A stretch of 64,000 nucleotides of DNA from assembly GCA_038326025.1 (NCBI GenBank), contig JBBQJP010000007.1, forward strand, positions 1 to 64,000, read 5' to 3'. Each line of letters starts with the position of its first letter. Within the stretch, counting starts at the first letter, position 1. The position numbers were made by a program, and so were the translations under genes. This document shows, in pieces, positions 27,068 to 34,832 of this stretch. The stretch comes from CAISIP01 sp038326025 (GTDB lineage Bacteria > Pseudomonadota > Gammaproteobacteria > Burkholderiales > Burkholderiaceae_C). Under the pieces are notes generated by a model. The model was not told the origin of the DNA, ran no database searches, and worked only from the letters and a program-made list of their open reading frames with translations.

Positions 27068-28045
27068 ATGTCTTTTGCGATGTTCCCGGCTATGCTGGTG
27101 CGCTTGGCGATGTTTGCCGCGCTTTTCTGGTCGGGATTGCCGCTTGCGCGCGCCGCCGAGACCGTCACTCCGGTCATGGCGCGGCAGGTGGCGCCAAATG
27201 TCTGGATGGTGCAAGGTGAGGCGGCGTTGGGCTCGCCGGCCAACCGCAATTTCATCTCCAATGCGGGCTTTGTCGTCACCGACGATGGTGTACTTGTAGT
27301 CGATGCGCTGGGCTCGCCCACGCTGGCGCGTGAACTGATTGCAGAGATTCGGCGCATCACGCCCCAACCGATCCGTTACCTGGTCGTGACCCACTACCAT
27401 GCCGACCATATCTACGGTCTGCAGGCCTTCAAGGATGCGGGGGTTATCGTGCTGGCGCATCCGGGCGGGCGTGAGTATCTGACGTCGGAGACGGCGAAAC
27501 TGCGTTTGCAAGCGAGCCGCGAAGAACTGGCGCCCTGGATCGATGAGAAGACCCGGCTGGTTGAGGCCGATCGCTGGCTTGACGATGAACAAACCGTCCT
27601 CAAGATGGGCACGGTCGAGTTTCATATCCGCCATGTCGGGCCATCGCATACGCCGGAAGACCTGGTGGTGTTTGTGCCGTCCGTCGGCGTGTTGTTTGCC
27701 GGCGACCTGGTGTTCCGTGGGCGAATTCCGTTTGTGGGCCAGGCCGACAGCGGCCAGTGGATCACGTCGCTGGGGCAATTGATCAACTTCAAGGCCCGCA
27801 TCATGGTGCCCGGACATGGCCCGGTATCAACCGAACCGCTGGCCGACCTGGAACTTACCCGCGACTATCTGGTCTATCTGCGCAAGAGTATGAGCGAGGC
27901 AGCGCGCGACCTCGAGCCGTTCGAGGATGCCTATGCAAAAGCCGACTGGTCGCGATTCGAGCGCCTGCCCTTGTTTCGGGCTGCCAATCGCATGAATGCC
28001 TACAACACCTATCTGCTGATGGAACAAAAGGGTCTCAACAAATGA
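27068..28045 (+). CDS. periplasmic metallo-beta-lactamase-fold hydrolase (SoxH-like)
   Basis: A 325-residue protein with a Sec signal ending ARAAE (~residue 30). The metal-binding motif is THYHADH (His109, His111, Asp113, His114). It continues with GPSHTPEDLVVF, a bridging GDLVF and VPGHGP. It resembles quinoprotein-associated hydrolases and SoxG/SoxH of Paracoccus, whose substrate is unknown. Its stop overlaps the ATG of the thioredoxin-like gene (ATGA), so translation is coupled. Confidence 0.88.
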   Translation: MSFAMFPAMLVRLAMFAALFWSGLPLARAAETVTPVMARQVAPNVWMVQGEAALGSPANRNFISNAGFVVTDDGVLVVDALGSPTLARELIAEIRRITPQPIRYLVVTHYHADHIYGLQAFKDAGVIVLAHPGGREYLTSETAKLRLQASREELAPWIDEKTRLVEADRWLDDEQTVLKMGTVEFHIRHVGPSHTPEDLVVFVPSVGVLFAGDLVFRGRIPFVGQADSGQWITSLGQLINFKARIMVPGHGPVSTEPLADLELTRDYLVYLRKSMSEAARDLEPFEDAYAKADWSRFERLPLFRAANRMNAYNTYLLMEQKGLNK

Positions 28046-28539
28046 AGCGCCGCGAATGGCTGGCCACTGGTGCTGCTTTGATGCTCGCCGGGGCAGCGCG
28101 TGCCCAGCCGGCCGCCGTTGGTGCCGAGGTGGCCTGGCCCACGGTCAAATTGCTCGACGGTGGCGTGGTGGAGCCCAGTGCCTGGCGCGGCCATCCGGTG
28201 CTGGTCGTGTTCTGGGCCACGTTTTGCCCGTTCTGCAAACGCCACAATGCGCATCTCGACAAGGCTTATCGGGCCTTGCAGGCCTCCGGCCTGCGCGTGC
28301 TGGGCGTCGCGCTCGACACCGACGAAGCCCTGGTGCGCCAGTACATGACGCAGAACAATTACCGGTTTCCGGTTGCGCTGGACGGCGGGCAGTTGCGGCG
28401 CCAGTTCACGACGCGGCGCGTCATTCCACTGACCTGCCTGGTGGATCGCCAGGGCCGATTGCAGCAGTCGATTCCCGGCGAGATGTTCGAGGAAGACTTG
28501 ATGGACACCGCGAAGGCGCTGCTCAAGCGCGCCGCCTGA
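28042..28539 (+). CDS. SoxW/TlpA-like periplasmic thioredoxin
   Basis: A 165-residue thioredoxin-fold protein with an N-terminal signal (MKRREWLATG then a hydrophobic core). The active site is CPFC (62-65) in VFWATFCPFCKRH. The cis-proline region is RVIPLTCLVD, with an extra cysteine. In sox clusters SoxW, reduced by SoxV/CcdA, keeps SoxYZ or cytochromes reduced. No soxV/ccdA gene lies in this window, so its reductant must come from elsewhere. Confidence 0.88.
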   Translation: MKRREWLATGAALMLAGAARAQPAAVGAEVAWPTVKLLDGGVVEPSAWRGHPVLVVFWATFCPFCKRHNAHLDKAYRALQASGLRVLGVALDTDEALVRQYMTQNNYRFPVALDGGQLRRQFTTRRVIPLTCLVDRQGRLQQSIPGEMFEEDLMDTAKALLKRAA

Positions 28540-28567
28540 TCCGGTGCGCGATCAGCGGCCCTTTCGT

Positions 28568-29683
28568 TTAACCCATCCGGTCGATACGCCAGATCTGGTA
28601 ACGCAAGCCGGCGATGGCGCCGCACACGATGGCCGCGAGCGCCAGCAGGCTGCCGAGCGAAAGTGTCGACACACCCGAAAGCCCCTGGCCTATCGTGCAT
28701 CCGAGCGCCGTCACGCCTCCAACGCCCATCAGGGTAGCTCCGACCAGATGATTGGCCGTGTCTTCCACATTGCCAAAACCTTCCCAGCGAAACTCGCGTG
28801 TGCTCACCGCCATCAGGGCCGATCCGGCTACCACCCCCACCATACTGACGATGCCCAGCGTCAGGTGTTTGGATGTGTCGCTGAAGAACAATAACCAGTC
28901 GAGCGCGTAACCGAGCGGTGCCACCATGCTCAGCGCCTCCATGTTGCGCGAGTTGGTGGCCAGGAAGGCGCGCTCCAGGGTTTCGGGATGTTCGTCCACA
29001 AAGGCCAGCCGGCCCGATATCCACCACACGACGACCACGACCGCACCGATTCCGGCGCCACCCAGCCAGACCATGGGGTCGCGCCCCTGGGGCTTGCGCA
29101 TCACCCAGGCCATCAGCGCGGCGGCGATAGTCAGACCTGCCAGCGCCGCGGCAAGCGGCGTGCTGAGGCCGGTTGCGCTGGCCAGCAGCGAGGGCAGGTC
29201 CTGGGCGGTGGGCAACTCGAGTGCGACGCGGTCGACCGTGGCGACCCGCGCGACCGCCGTGATGCCCTTGAGTGTGGCGAAGGCCGATACGCCCATCACC
29301 AGCAACACGACCCAGGCTTTCAGGTTGCCCGCTCCGGCGCGCACCAGGTTTTTGCTGCCGCAACCCGATGCCAGCACCATGCCGAAACCGAACAGCAAAC
29401 CACCCGACGCGAGTGACAGCCACAGGATGCGCGGGCCTGAATAGATGCTGTCGCTGGCCTGTATCCAACCCATGCTTACCATGGCATTGAACCCGAAGAT
29501 GGCCACCGCGATGGCGAGCACCCACATGCGCATGCGCGACCAGTCGCCCATGTTGACGATATCGGCGATCGCGCCCATGGTGCAGAAATGGCTGCGCTGG
29601 GCAATCGCACCGAATATCGCGGCCATGGCAAAGGCGCTCCACAACACCGTGGAAGTGATCGAGGCGAGTTCCTGCTGCTGCAT
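28568..29683 (-). CDS. YeeE/YedE (TsuA-type) thiosulfate/sulfur transporter
   Basis: A 371-residue membrane protein with about nine or ten helices. Cysteines 34 (RSHFCTMG), 108 (LASGCGSKN) and 329 (ALGCTIGQG) sit in the repeated motifs typical of the family. In Spirochaeta TsuA such cysteines line the thiosulfate path. The tandem half-repeats GAIAQRSHFCTMGA and GMVLASGCGSKN are visible. The ATG at 29683 is preferred to an upstream frame that lacks membrane character. It is divergent from the cytochrome gene and probably moves thiosulfate or a sulfur species across the inner membrane. Confidence 0.9.
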   Translation of the reverse strand: MQQQELASITSTVLWSAFAMAAIFGAIAQRSHFCTMGAIADIVNMGDWSRMRMWVLAIAVAIFGFNAMVSMGWIQASDSIYSGPRILWLSLASGGLLFGFGMVLASGCGSKNLVRAGAGNLKAWVVLLVMGVSAFATLKGITAVARVATVDRVALELPTAQDLPSLLASATGLSTPLAAALAGLTIAAALMAWVMRKPQGRDPMVWLGGAGIGAVVVVVWWISGRLAFVDEHPETLERAFLATNSRNMEALSMVAPLGYALDWLLFFSDTSKHLTLGIVSMVGVVAGSALMAVSTREFRWEGFGNVEDTANHLVGATLMGVGGVTALGCTIGQGLSGVSTLSLGSLLALAAIVCGAIAGLRYQIWRIDRMG

Positions 29684-29835
29684 TGGCGTATTGTCGTGTA
29701 AGCGACATGGGGCATTGGGTGTCGCCGGTATTGGTAGAACTACCGATGGCAAAACGGGTCAATATCAATATCATTGCATCTGCATATATGAAACGATCGG
29801 GCGTGTTGCCCGGATGACCCTCTGCAGGAGCCCAC
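29684..29835 (+). promoter_or_regulatory. divergent AT-rich promoter region, yeeE / cytochrome c
   Basis: 152 bases holding both promoters. A markedly AT-rich tract with repeated CAATATCA (around 29760-29792) lies ahead of the cytochrome gene. It resembles the AT-rich tracts before both ArsR genes and soxY, so it is a candidate ArsR-type operator. Confidence 0.4.
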
Positions 29836-30150
29836 TTGAAAATCCGTCTTGCCCTTTCCGTCGCGTTGGTTGCCAGCACTTTTGCCGCTCCATCTTTTGC
29901 CAGCCAGCAATTGGCCCAGAAAAATGCCTGCCTGGCCTGCCATGCGCCAGCCAAGAAACTGGTGGGCCCGGCCTACAACGAGGTGGCTAAAAAATATGCG
30001 GGTCAGGCAGATGCCGTGGCCAAGCTGTCGGACAGCATCCGCAAGGGCGGCTCCGGCACGTGGGGCGCGGTGCCGATGCCGGCGCAGCCCAATCTGAGCG
30101 AAGCCGACGCAAAAACACTGGCGCAATGGGTAATGGACGGCGCAAAATAG
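29836..30150 (+). CDS. class I cytochrome c (c-551/552-like)
   Basis: A 104-residue periplasmic electron carrier with a signal peptide of ~23 residues, heme site CLACH at 32-36 and axial Met81 in GAVPMPAQ. It starts with TTG at 29836, supported by GCAGGAG five bases upstream. The sequence is very like the second heme domain of SoxD, so it may take electrons from SoxCD or FccAB to the oxidase. Confidence 0.92.
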   Translation: MKIRLALSVALVASTFAAPSFASQQLAQKNACLACHAPAKKLVGPAYNEVAKKYAGQADAVAKLSDSIRKGGSGTWGAVPMPAQPNLSEADAKTLAQWVMDGAK

Positions 30151-30174
30151 ACAACTCAACCGAGCGAGGCCCCC

Positions 30175-30552
30175 ATGTTCGCGTACACGTCACTGTCAGA
30201 AAATGGTGTTATCGACCGTATGCGGGGGCTGCTGGCGTCCGGCAGTGTCGCGACGCTGCTATTGTTCGCAGCCGCGCCTGCGCTGGCCCAAAGCGCCGCC
30301 GAGATGTTCAAGGACGCCGATCTGGCGCTGGGCGAGCAGTTGATACGGCAGCACAACTGTACCGCGTGCCACACGCGACAGGTCGGTGGCGACGGGTCGG
30401 CGATCTACCGCCCGGCCGGGCGCATCAGCACGCCAGGCTTTCTGAGGGGCATGGTCGAGCAATGCAATACCGAACTCAACCTGGGCATGTTTCCCGACGA
30501 GGTGTCATCGGTGGCAGCCGTGTTGAACCGGCAGTGGTACCGGTTCAAGTGA
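30175..30552 (+). CDS. small c-type cytochrome
   Basis: A 125-residue protein with heme site CTACH at 62-66. A hydrophobic signal segment runs ~20-39 and ends ALAQS. The ATG at 30175 has GAGG five bases upstream; a shorter start at Met16 would give a more usual signal peptide. No obvious axial methionine motif like VPMPAQ is present; Met96 or Met105 could serve. The family is not recognised. It lies 24 bases after the preceding cytochrome and is probably cotranscribed with it. Confidence 0.8.
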   Translation: MFAYTSLSENGVIDRMRGLLASGSVATLLLFAAAPALAQSAAEMFKDADLALGEQLIRQHNCTACHTRQVGGDGSAIYRPAGRISTPGFLRGMVEQCNTELNLGMFPDEVSSVAAVLNRQWYRFK

Positions 30553-30639
30553 CGCGGCCTGCGCGGTTTGCTTGATATATTGGTGGTTGCTAATAGAATT
30601 GATAAGCGACAGAAACCAGAGAACCACAAGGGATAGATC

Positions 30640-30996
30640 ATGGAAGAAGCCAGTTCCGAAGACCGCGTTTTCCAATCGGTAGCCGAGTTGTTCGCAGTCT
30701 TGTCCACGCCGATACGCTTGAAAATCATCAGCGCGGTGTGCCAGAACGAGAAAAGCGTTTCCGAGTTGCTGACCGAGATCGACACCACCCAGCCCAATAT
30801 GTCCCAGCATTTGAGTACCTTGTACCGCTGTGGCGTGCTGGCCAAGCGTCGCGAAGGCACGCAGATGTATTACCGCCTGCAAAGTGAACGGGTGGCCACC
30901 TTGTGCCGTGCCGTCTGTACCCAGGTGGCGATCGAACTCGACGGTGAAACGCCGTTGGCGGCATCCGACCGGCTGGTGCCGGCCATGCACCGATAG
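30640..30996 (+). CDS. second ArsR/SmtB-family regulator
   Basis: A 118-residue winged-helix protein clearly paralogous to the regulator at 16996. Both have VF..(V/A)AELF..LSTP.RL near the N-terminus and a QPN(M/I)SQHL recognition helix. Cysteines lie at 34, 64, 89 and 93; the 34/93 pair aligns with Cys33/Cys92 of the other regulator. It closes the sulfur island. The AT-rich DNA just upstream includes TGCTAATA (30588-30595), the same eight bases found before soxY. Confidence 0.88.
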   Translation: MEEASSEDRVFQSVAELFAVLSTPIRLKIISAVCQNEKSVSELLTEIDTTQPNMSQHLSTLYRCGVLAKRREGTQMYYRLQSERVATLCRAVCTQVAIELDGETPLAASDRLVPAMHR

Positions 30997-31010
30997 CCAA
31001 TTTTGCACCT

Positions 31011-31028
31011 GACTGGTGCGCGCCAGTC
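31011..31028. terminator. small hairpin between convergent arsR and paaX
   Basis: GACTGG (31011-31016) pairs with CCAGTC (31023-31028) across a six-base spacer, between two convergent genes. It has no T-run; a weak bidirectional terminator is plausible. Confidence 0.4.
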
Positions 31029-31044
31029 GGTCACGGGCCGGTGC

Positions 31045-32007
31045 TCAGGAACCTGGCACAGCGGTAGGTTTTTTTCTCACTGTGTGATGAACCAGCCTTT
31101 GGCTGATGGCGCGTGGCGTCGGCGCCAACGGACCGTCCAACGTATCTACCTGGGCCTGCAGATAACGTTCGCTGGCCCGGAGCACAGCGCCATAAAGCTG
31201 TTCGCATAAGCCTCGCGCCTGCACGCCGGGCCAGTCTGGCGGCAGGAACGCCAGGGGCAGGTTGGGGTCGCGCAGCAGCACCCGGCGGTATTCGTGAATC
31301 AACAGGCTGCGGGCCATGAAAGCGTCCGCAGGCTCCCACCCTGGCCCCTGGGCTTGCAGTGGCGAGAAGCGCCGGATGAACTGATTCCAGGCATCGGCTA
31401 CGCGCGTCAGGGAAAACGTGGCGTGCATGATGTCTTGCAGGGGTCGCGTCGAAAAGCCGTCCAGGCTGGCGGCGCGCAAAACCGCCACCTGGTCCTGCTG
31501 GCCGGCGGCCGCGAGGATCTCCCCCAGCGCAGCGTCGCTGGCGTGTGGATGGGCAAACACATGCGAAGACAACCGCCCGAAACCTTCCCATGTCAGTTCA
31601 CGTTGCAGACGCAGTCGATCGCTGGCACGCATGGTGGCGTTCACCAGGACCAGCGTCCACTGGCCATCCCATTGCGGCTGGTTGAAGCCGTAGATGCGCC
31701 GATCAGCGTGTTGCACCCGTTGCACTCCAGCCTCCGACAACCCGTAGTAGCTGCGCCGGCCTTCCCGCCGGGCCGTGAACCAACCGTCGGCGGTGAGTCG
31801 AAAAACACTGGTGCGCACTTGGCGTGACGACAGGCCCAGTGGCGCGAGCAACTCGATCAAACTACCGAGCCAGACTGATTGATGGCGCGGCGCAATCGCG
31901 TCGCCAAACACGGTAATCAGCATCGAGTTGGCGCGCACGTCGGCATCGCGCAGCAGGTCGGTCAGCTGCGGATGATAGGTGGCGCCGGGGTTTGTTCGAG
32001 GCCGCAC
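31045..32007 (-). CDS. paaX: phenylacetate-responsive repressor PaaX
   Basis: Transcriptional repressor released by phenylacetyl-CoA, divergent from paaABCDE. From the GTG at 32007 it has 320 residues. This start is favoured because GGAG lies six bases upstream and because a longer frame from 32061 would run through the operator. The N-terminal winged-helix region contains RANSMLITVFGDAIAP and SSRQVRTSVFRLTADGWF. The central and C-terminal PaaX domains follow (WTLVLVNATMR; FMARSLLIHEYRRVLLRDPNLP). A shorter start at Met47 (31923) cannot be excluded. Confidence 0.92.
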   Translation of the reverse strand: MRPRTNPGATYHPQLTDLLRDADVRANSMLITVFGDAIAPRHQSVWLGSLIELLAPLGLSSRQVRTSVFRLTADGWFTARREGRRSYYGLSEAGVQRVQHADRRIYGFNQPQWDGQWTLVLVNATMRASDRLRLQRELTWEGFGRLSSHVFAHPHASDAALGEILAAAGQQDQVAVLRAASLDGFSTRPLQDIMHATFSLTRVADAWNQFIRRFSPLQAQGPGWEPADAFMARSLLIHEYRRVLLRDPNLPLAFLPPDWPGVQARGLCEQLYGAVLRASERYLQAQVDTLDGPLAPTPRAISQRLVHHTVRKKPTAVPGS

Positions 32008-32019
32008 ACCGGACTCCAA

Positions 32020-32062
32020 AGTGATACACAAAATCTGATTGTAGGAGTCAAGTTGTATCACT
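32020..32062. promoter_or_regulatory. candidate PaaX operator (inverted repeat)
   Basis: AGTGATACA (32020-32028) and TGTATCACT (32054-32062) are perfect inverted nonamers whose centres are 34 bases apart, close to three helical turns. They lie between paaX and paaA, where PaaX operators are known to sit. A nine-base direct repeat GAGTCAAGT also occurs at 32045-32053 and 32099-32107. The latter is part of an imperfect dyad, CTTGATTCGAGTCAAG (32091-32106). Confidence 0.65.
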
Positions 32063-32182
32063 AAGATGGTCAGTTGAGCCAGGGTGGTGGCTTGATTCGA
32101 GTCAAGTCAGTGCCGCCCGGCAGTTGCGCAGGGTTTAACGGTCCCGCAGGGGCCGCTTCAGTTCAGATGGGAGTTCGCAAGC

Positions 32183-33178
32183 ATGTACGCACAACTGGTG
32201 GAGACCGGCGCCAAGGCGGTCAAGTCGATTGAGCAGATGGAGCCGCAGGAGCGCGCCTTCCAGCAGCGCATTGATGCTGGCATCAAGCTTGAACCCAAGG
32301 ATTGGATGCCCGAGGCGTATCGCCGCACCCTGATCCGGCAGATGTCGCAACACGCACATTCCGAATATGTCGGCATGTTGCCCGAGGGCAACTGGATCGG
32401 GCGTGCGCCATCGCTCAAGCGCAAGGCGATTCTGATGGCCAAGGTGCAGGACGAGGCTGGCCATGCCTTGTACCTGTACAGCGCGGTGGAGACGCTGGGC
32501 GTGAACCGCGACGACACCTACCGCGACCTGTTGTCGGGCAAGGCCAAGTACTCGAGCATCTTCAACTATCCGACGCTGACCTGGGCCGACATCGGCGCCG
32601 TCGGCTGGCTGGTCGATGGTTCGGCCATCGTGAACCAGATTCCGATCTGCCGCTGCTCCTACGGTCCGTATGCACGCGCCATGGTGCGGGTGTGCAAGGA
32701 GGAGTCTTTTCACCAGCGCCAGGGCTTTGACATCATGGAGGTGTTGTGCCGCGGTACTCCCGCGCAAAAGCAGATGGCGCAGGATGCGCTCAACCGCTGG
32801 TGGTGGCCGTCCATTGCCATGCATGGTCCGGCCGATGGCCAGTCGGTCAACAGTGCACAGTCGATGGCCTGGAAGATCAAACTGCACAGCAACGACGAGT
32901 TGCGCCAGAAGTTCATCGACCAGACCGTGCCGCAGATCGAGTTTTTGGGCCTGGAACTGCCTGATCCCGATCTGAAGTGGAACGAGGCGCGAGGTCATTA
33001 CGACTACGGCGCTATCGACTGGGAAGAATTCTTTCAGGTGGTCAAGGGATTCGGCCCGTGCAATCGCGAACGGTTGGCCGCGCGCAACATGGCCTGGGAC
33101 GAGGGCGCCTGGTTCCGCGAGGCACTCAGTGCCCATGCGCAGAAGCAGCCCGACGCCAACGAACGCAAGGTGGCATGA
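32183..33178 (+). CDS. paaA: phenylacetyl-CoA 1,2-epoxidase catalytic subunit PaaA
   Basis: Di-iron catalytic subunit of the ring-epoxidising multicomponent monooxygenase. The 331-residue length is normal. It has carboxylate/histidine ligand motifs in KVQDEAGHALYLYSA and CKEESFHQRQGFD. It starts MYAQLVETGAK, as in the family, with GGGAG ten bases before the ATG. It is the first gene of the paaABCDE-K operon. Confidence 0.97.
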   Translation: MYAQLVETGAKAVKSIEQMEPQERAFQQRIDAGIKLEPKDWMPEAYRRTLIRQMSQHAHSEYVGMLPEGNWIGRAPSLKRKAILMAKVQDEAGHALYLYSAVETLGVNRDDTYRDLLSGKAKYSSIFNYPTLTWADIGAVGWLVDGSAIVNQIPICRCSYGPYARAMVRVCKEESFHQRQGFDIMEVLCRGTPAQKQMAQDALNRWWWPSIAMHGPADGQSVNSAQSMAWKIKLHSNDELRQKFIDQTVPQIEFLGLELPDPDLKWNEARGHYDYGAIDWEEFFQVVKGFGPCNRERLAARNMAWDEGAWFREALSAHAQKQPDANERKVA

Positions 33179-33179
33179 C

Positions 33180-33479
33180 ATGAACCAGCAGACGAACCGG
33201 GCCGAATGGCCGTTGTGGGAAGTATTTGTGCGCAGCCAGCATGGACTGGCGCACAAGCATGTGGGCAGCCTGCATGCCGTGGACGGTGAAAGCGCCGTGC
33301 AGCACGCGCGCGACGTCTACACCCGGCGCAATGAAGGCGTGAGCATCTGGGTGGTGCGCGCCAGCGACGTGGTGGCGAGCTCACCCGGCGACAAGGAGGC
33401 CTTGTTCGACCCGGCGCAAAGCAAGGTTTATCGCCATCCAACCTTCTATCCCATGCCCGATGGCGTGAAGAACATCTGA
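33180..33479 (+). CDS. paaB: phenylacetyl-CoA epoxidase subunit PaaB
   Basis: A 99-residue accessory subunit of the PaaABCE complex, thought to bridge PaaA and PaaC pairs. The family signature WPLWEVFVRSQHGLAHKHVGSLHA opens the protein, and YSMPDG-like YPMPDGVKNI closes it. The ATG begins one base after the paaA stop, so translation is coupled. Confidence 0.95.
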   Translation: MNQQTNRAEWPLWEVFVRSQHGLAHKHVGSLHAVDGESAVQHARDVYTRRNEGVSIWVVRASDVVASSPGDKEALFDPAQSKVYRHPTFYPMPDGVKNI

Positions 33480-33489
33480 GGCGGCCGGC

Positions 33490-34242
33490 ATGCAAGAGGC
33501 AAAGTTCGAATACCTGCTCCGTCTGGGAGACAACGCCCTGGTGCTGTCGCAGCGTCTTGGTGCCTGGTGCGGTCATGGCCCGGCGCTCGAAGAAGATCTG
33601 GCGCTAACCAACGTGGCGCTCGACCTGCTGGGTCAGGCCAGGATGTGGTTGTCCTATGCCGGCGAGGTCGAAGGCCGGGGCCGTGATGAGGATGGTCTGG
33701 CCTATCTGCGCGACGGCGGCGAATTCCGCAACCTGTTGCTGGTAGAACAACCCAACGGCCATTACGGCGACACCGTGATGCGCCAGTTTCTGTTCGATGC
33801 ATGGCACCAGCACCTGCTCGCCGGTCTGGGCCTCTCGACCGATCCACGTATCGCCGAGATCGCGCACAAGTCAGCCAAGGAAGTGCGTTACCACCTGCAG
33901 CGCAGTGCCGGTCTGGTGGTCGCGCTTGGCGACGGTACACCATTGAGTCACGCGCGCATGCGGGGCTCACTCGAACAGTTGTGGCCTTATGCACAGGAAT
34001 GGTTCGAATCCGACGACATCGACGCCTGGTGTGCCGAACAAGGCCTTGCGCCGGCCGCGTCCACGCTCGCAGCGCCCTGGCGTGCCAGCGTCGAGGCGGT
34101 GCTGGCGCGTGCGACCCTGCCCCTGCCCGACTATGTGGGCCACCAACGGGGCGGGCGCCAGGGTATCCACACCGAACACCTGGGTCATTTGCTGGCCGAA
34201 CTGCAGTTTGTGCAACGAGCCTATCCCGGGGCCAAGTGGTGA
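33490..34242 (+). CDS. paaC: phenylacetyl-CoA epoxidase structural subunit PaaC
   Basis: A 250-residue ferritin-like helical subunit that pairs with PaaA and supports its active site, having lost most iron ligands itself. Recognisable segments are RLGDNALVLSQRLGAWCGHGP and NVALDLLGQARMWLSYAGEVEG. Its stop overlaps the GTG of paaD. Confidence 0.96.
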   Translation: MQEAKFEYLLRLGDNALVLSQRLGAWCGHGPALEEDLALTNVALDLLGQARMWLSYAGEVEGRGRDEDGLAYLRDGGEFRNLLLVEQPNGHYGDTVMRQFLFDAWHQHLLAGLGLSTDPRIAEIAHKSAKEVRYHLQRSAGLVVALGDGTPLSHARMRGSLEQLWPYAQEWFESDDIDAWCAEQGLAPAASTLAAPWRASVEAVLARATLPLPDYVGHQRGGRQGIHTEHLGHLLAELQFVQRAYPGAKW

Positions 34243-34808
34243 GTCAGTTGGTCGCGACCCGACCCTCGCGCGAGCAGGTGCTGGCCTGGCTGGACACCGT
34301 CATGGATCCGGAAGTGCCGGTGGTGTCGGTGGTCGGACTGGGCATCGTGCGCGACGTGGTGTGGCACGACGTGGACAGCGAACAGGGCGATGCCGGTATG
34401 GGCCGGCTGCAGGTCTTCGTGACGCCCACCTATTCCGGCTGTCCGGCCACCGAAGTCATCGCGTTGTCCATTCGCGCCGCTTTGCAGTCGCACGGCGTGG
34501 ATGCGGTCGAGGTGACGACGCAACTGTCGCCGGCCTGGACCACCGACTGGATGACGGAGCCAGCGCGCGAGGCGCTGCGCGCGTACGGCATAACGCCGCC
34601 GGCCGGACCAGCCGCCGGCCTTGCCGATGGCAGCCAGGTGATCGATATCGCGGGACTGCTGGGCGCAAGCCATCAGCCGGTGGTGCCATGCCCCCAATGT
34701 GGTTCGACGCGCACGCGGCTGCTGTCGCAGTTCGGCTCCACCGCCTGCAAGGCGCTGTACCAGTGCAACAGCTGCCTGGAACCTTTCGACTATTTCAAAC
34801 CGCATTGA
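34239..34808 (+). CDS. paaD: PaaD, iron-sulfur/di-iron maturation factor (DUF59)
   Basis: A 189-residue MIP18/DUF59-type protein needed for epoxidase maturation but not part of the purified complex. It has a DUF59 domain with VMDPEVPVVSVVGLGIVRDV and the conserved TPTYSGCPATEVI. A C-terminal zinc-ribbon-like tail follows (CPQCGS, then CNSC). The GTG start overlaps the paaC stop by four bases. Confidence 0.95.
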   Translation: MSQLVATRPSREQVLAWLDTVMDPEVPVVSVVGLGIVRDVVWHDVDSEQGDAGMGRLQVFVTPTYSGCPATEVIALSIRAALQSHGVDAVEVTTQLSPAWTTDWMTEPAREALRAYGITPPAGPAAGLADGSQVIDIAGLLGASHQPVVPCPQCGSTRTRLLSQFGSTACKALYQCNSCLEPFDYFKPH

Positions 34809-34832
34809 GCCACCACCGGCCGCCAACCCTAC

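Noticed and set aside
32008..32061. Longer PaaX starting at the GTG at 32061
   Set aside because: It would place the start inside the inverted repeat and has no good ribosome site. The GTG at 32007 has GGAG at six bases.
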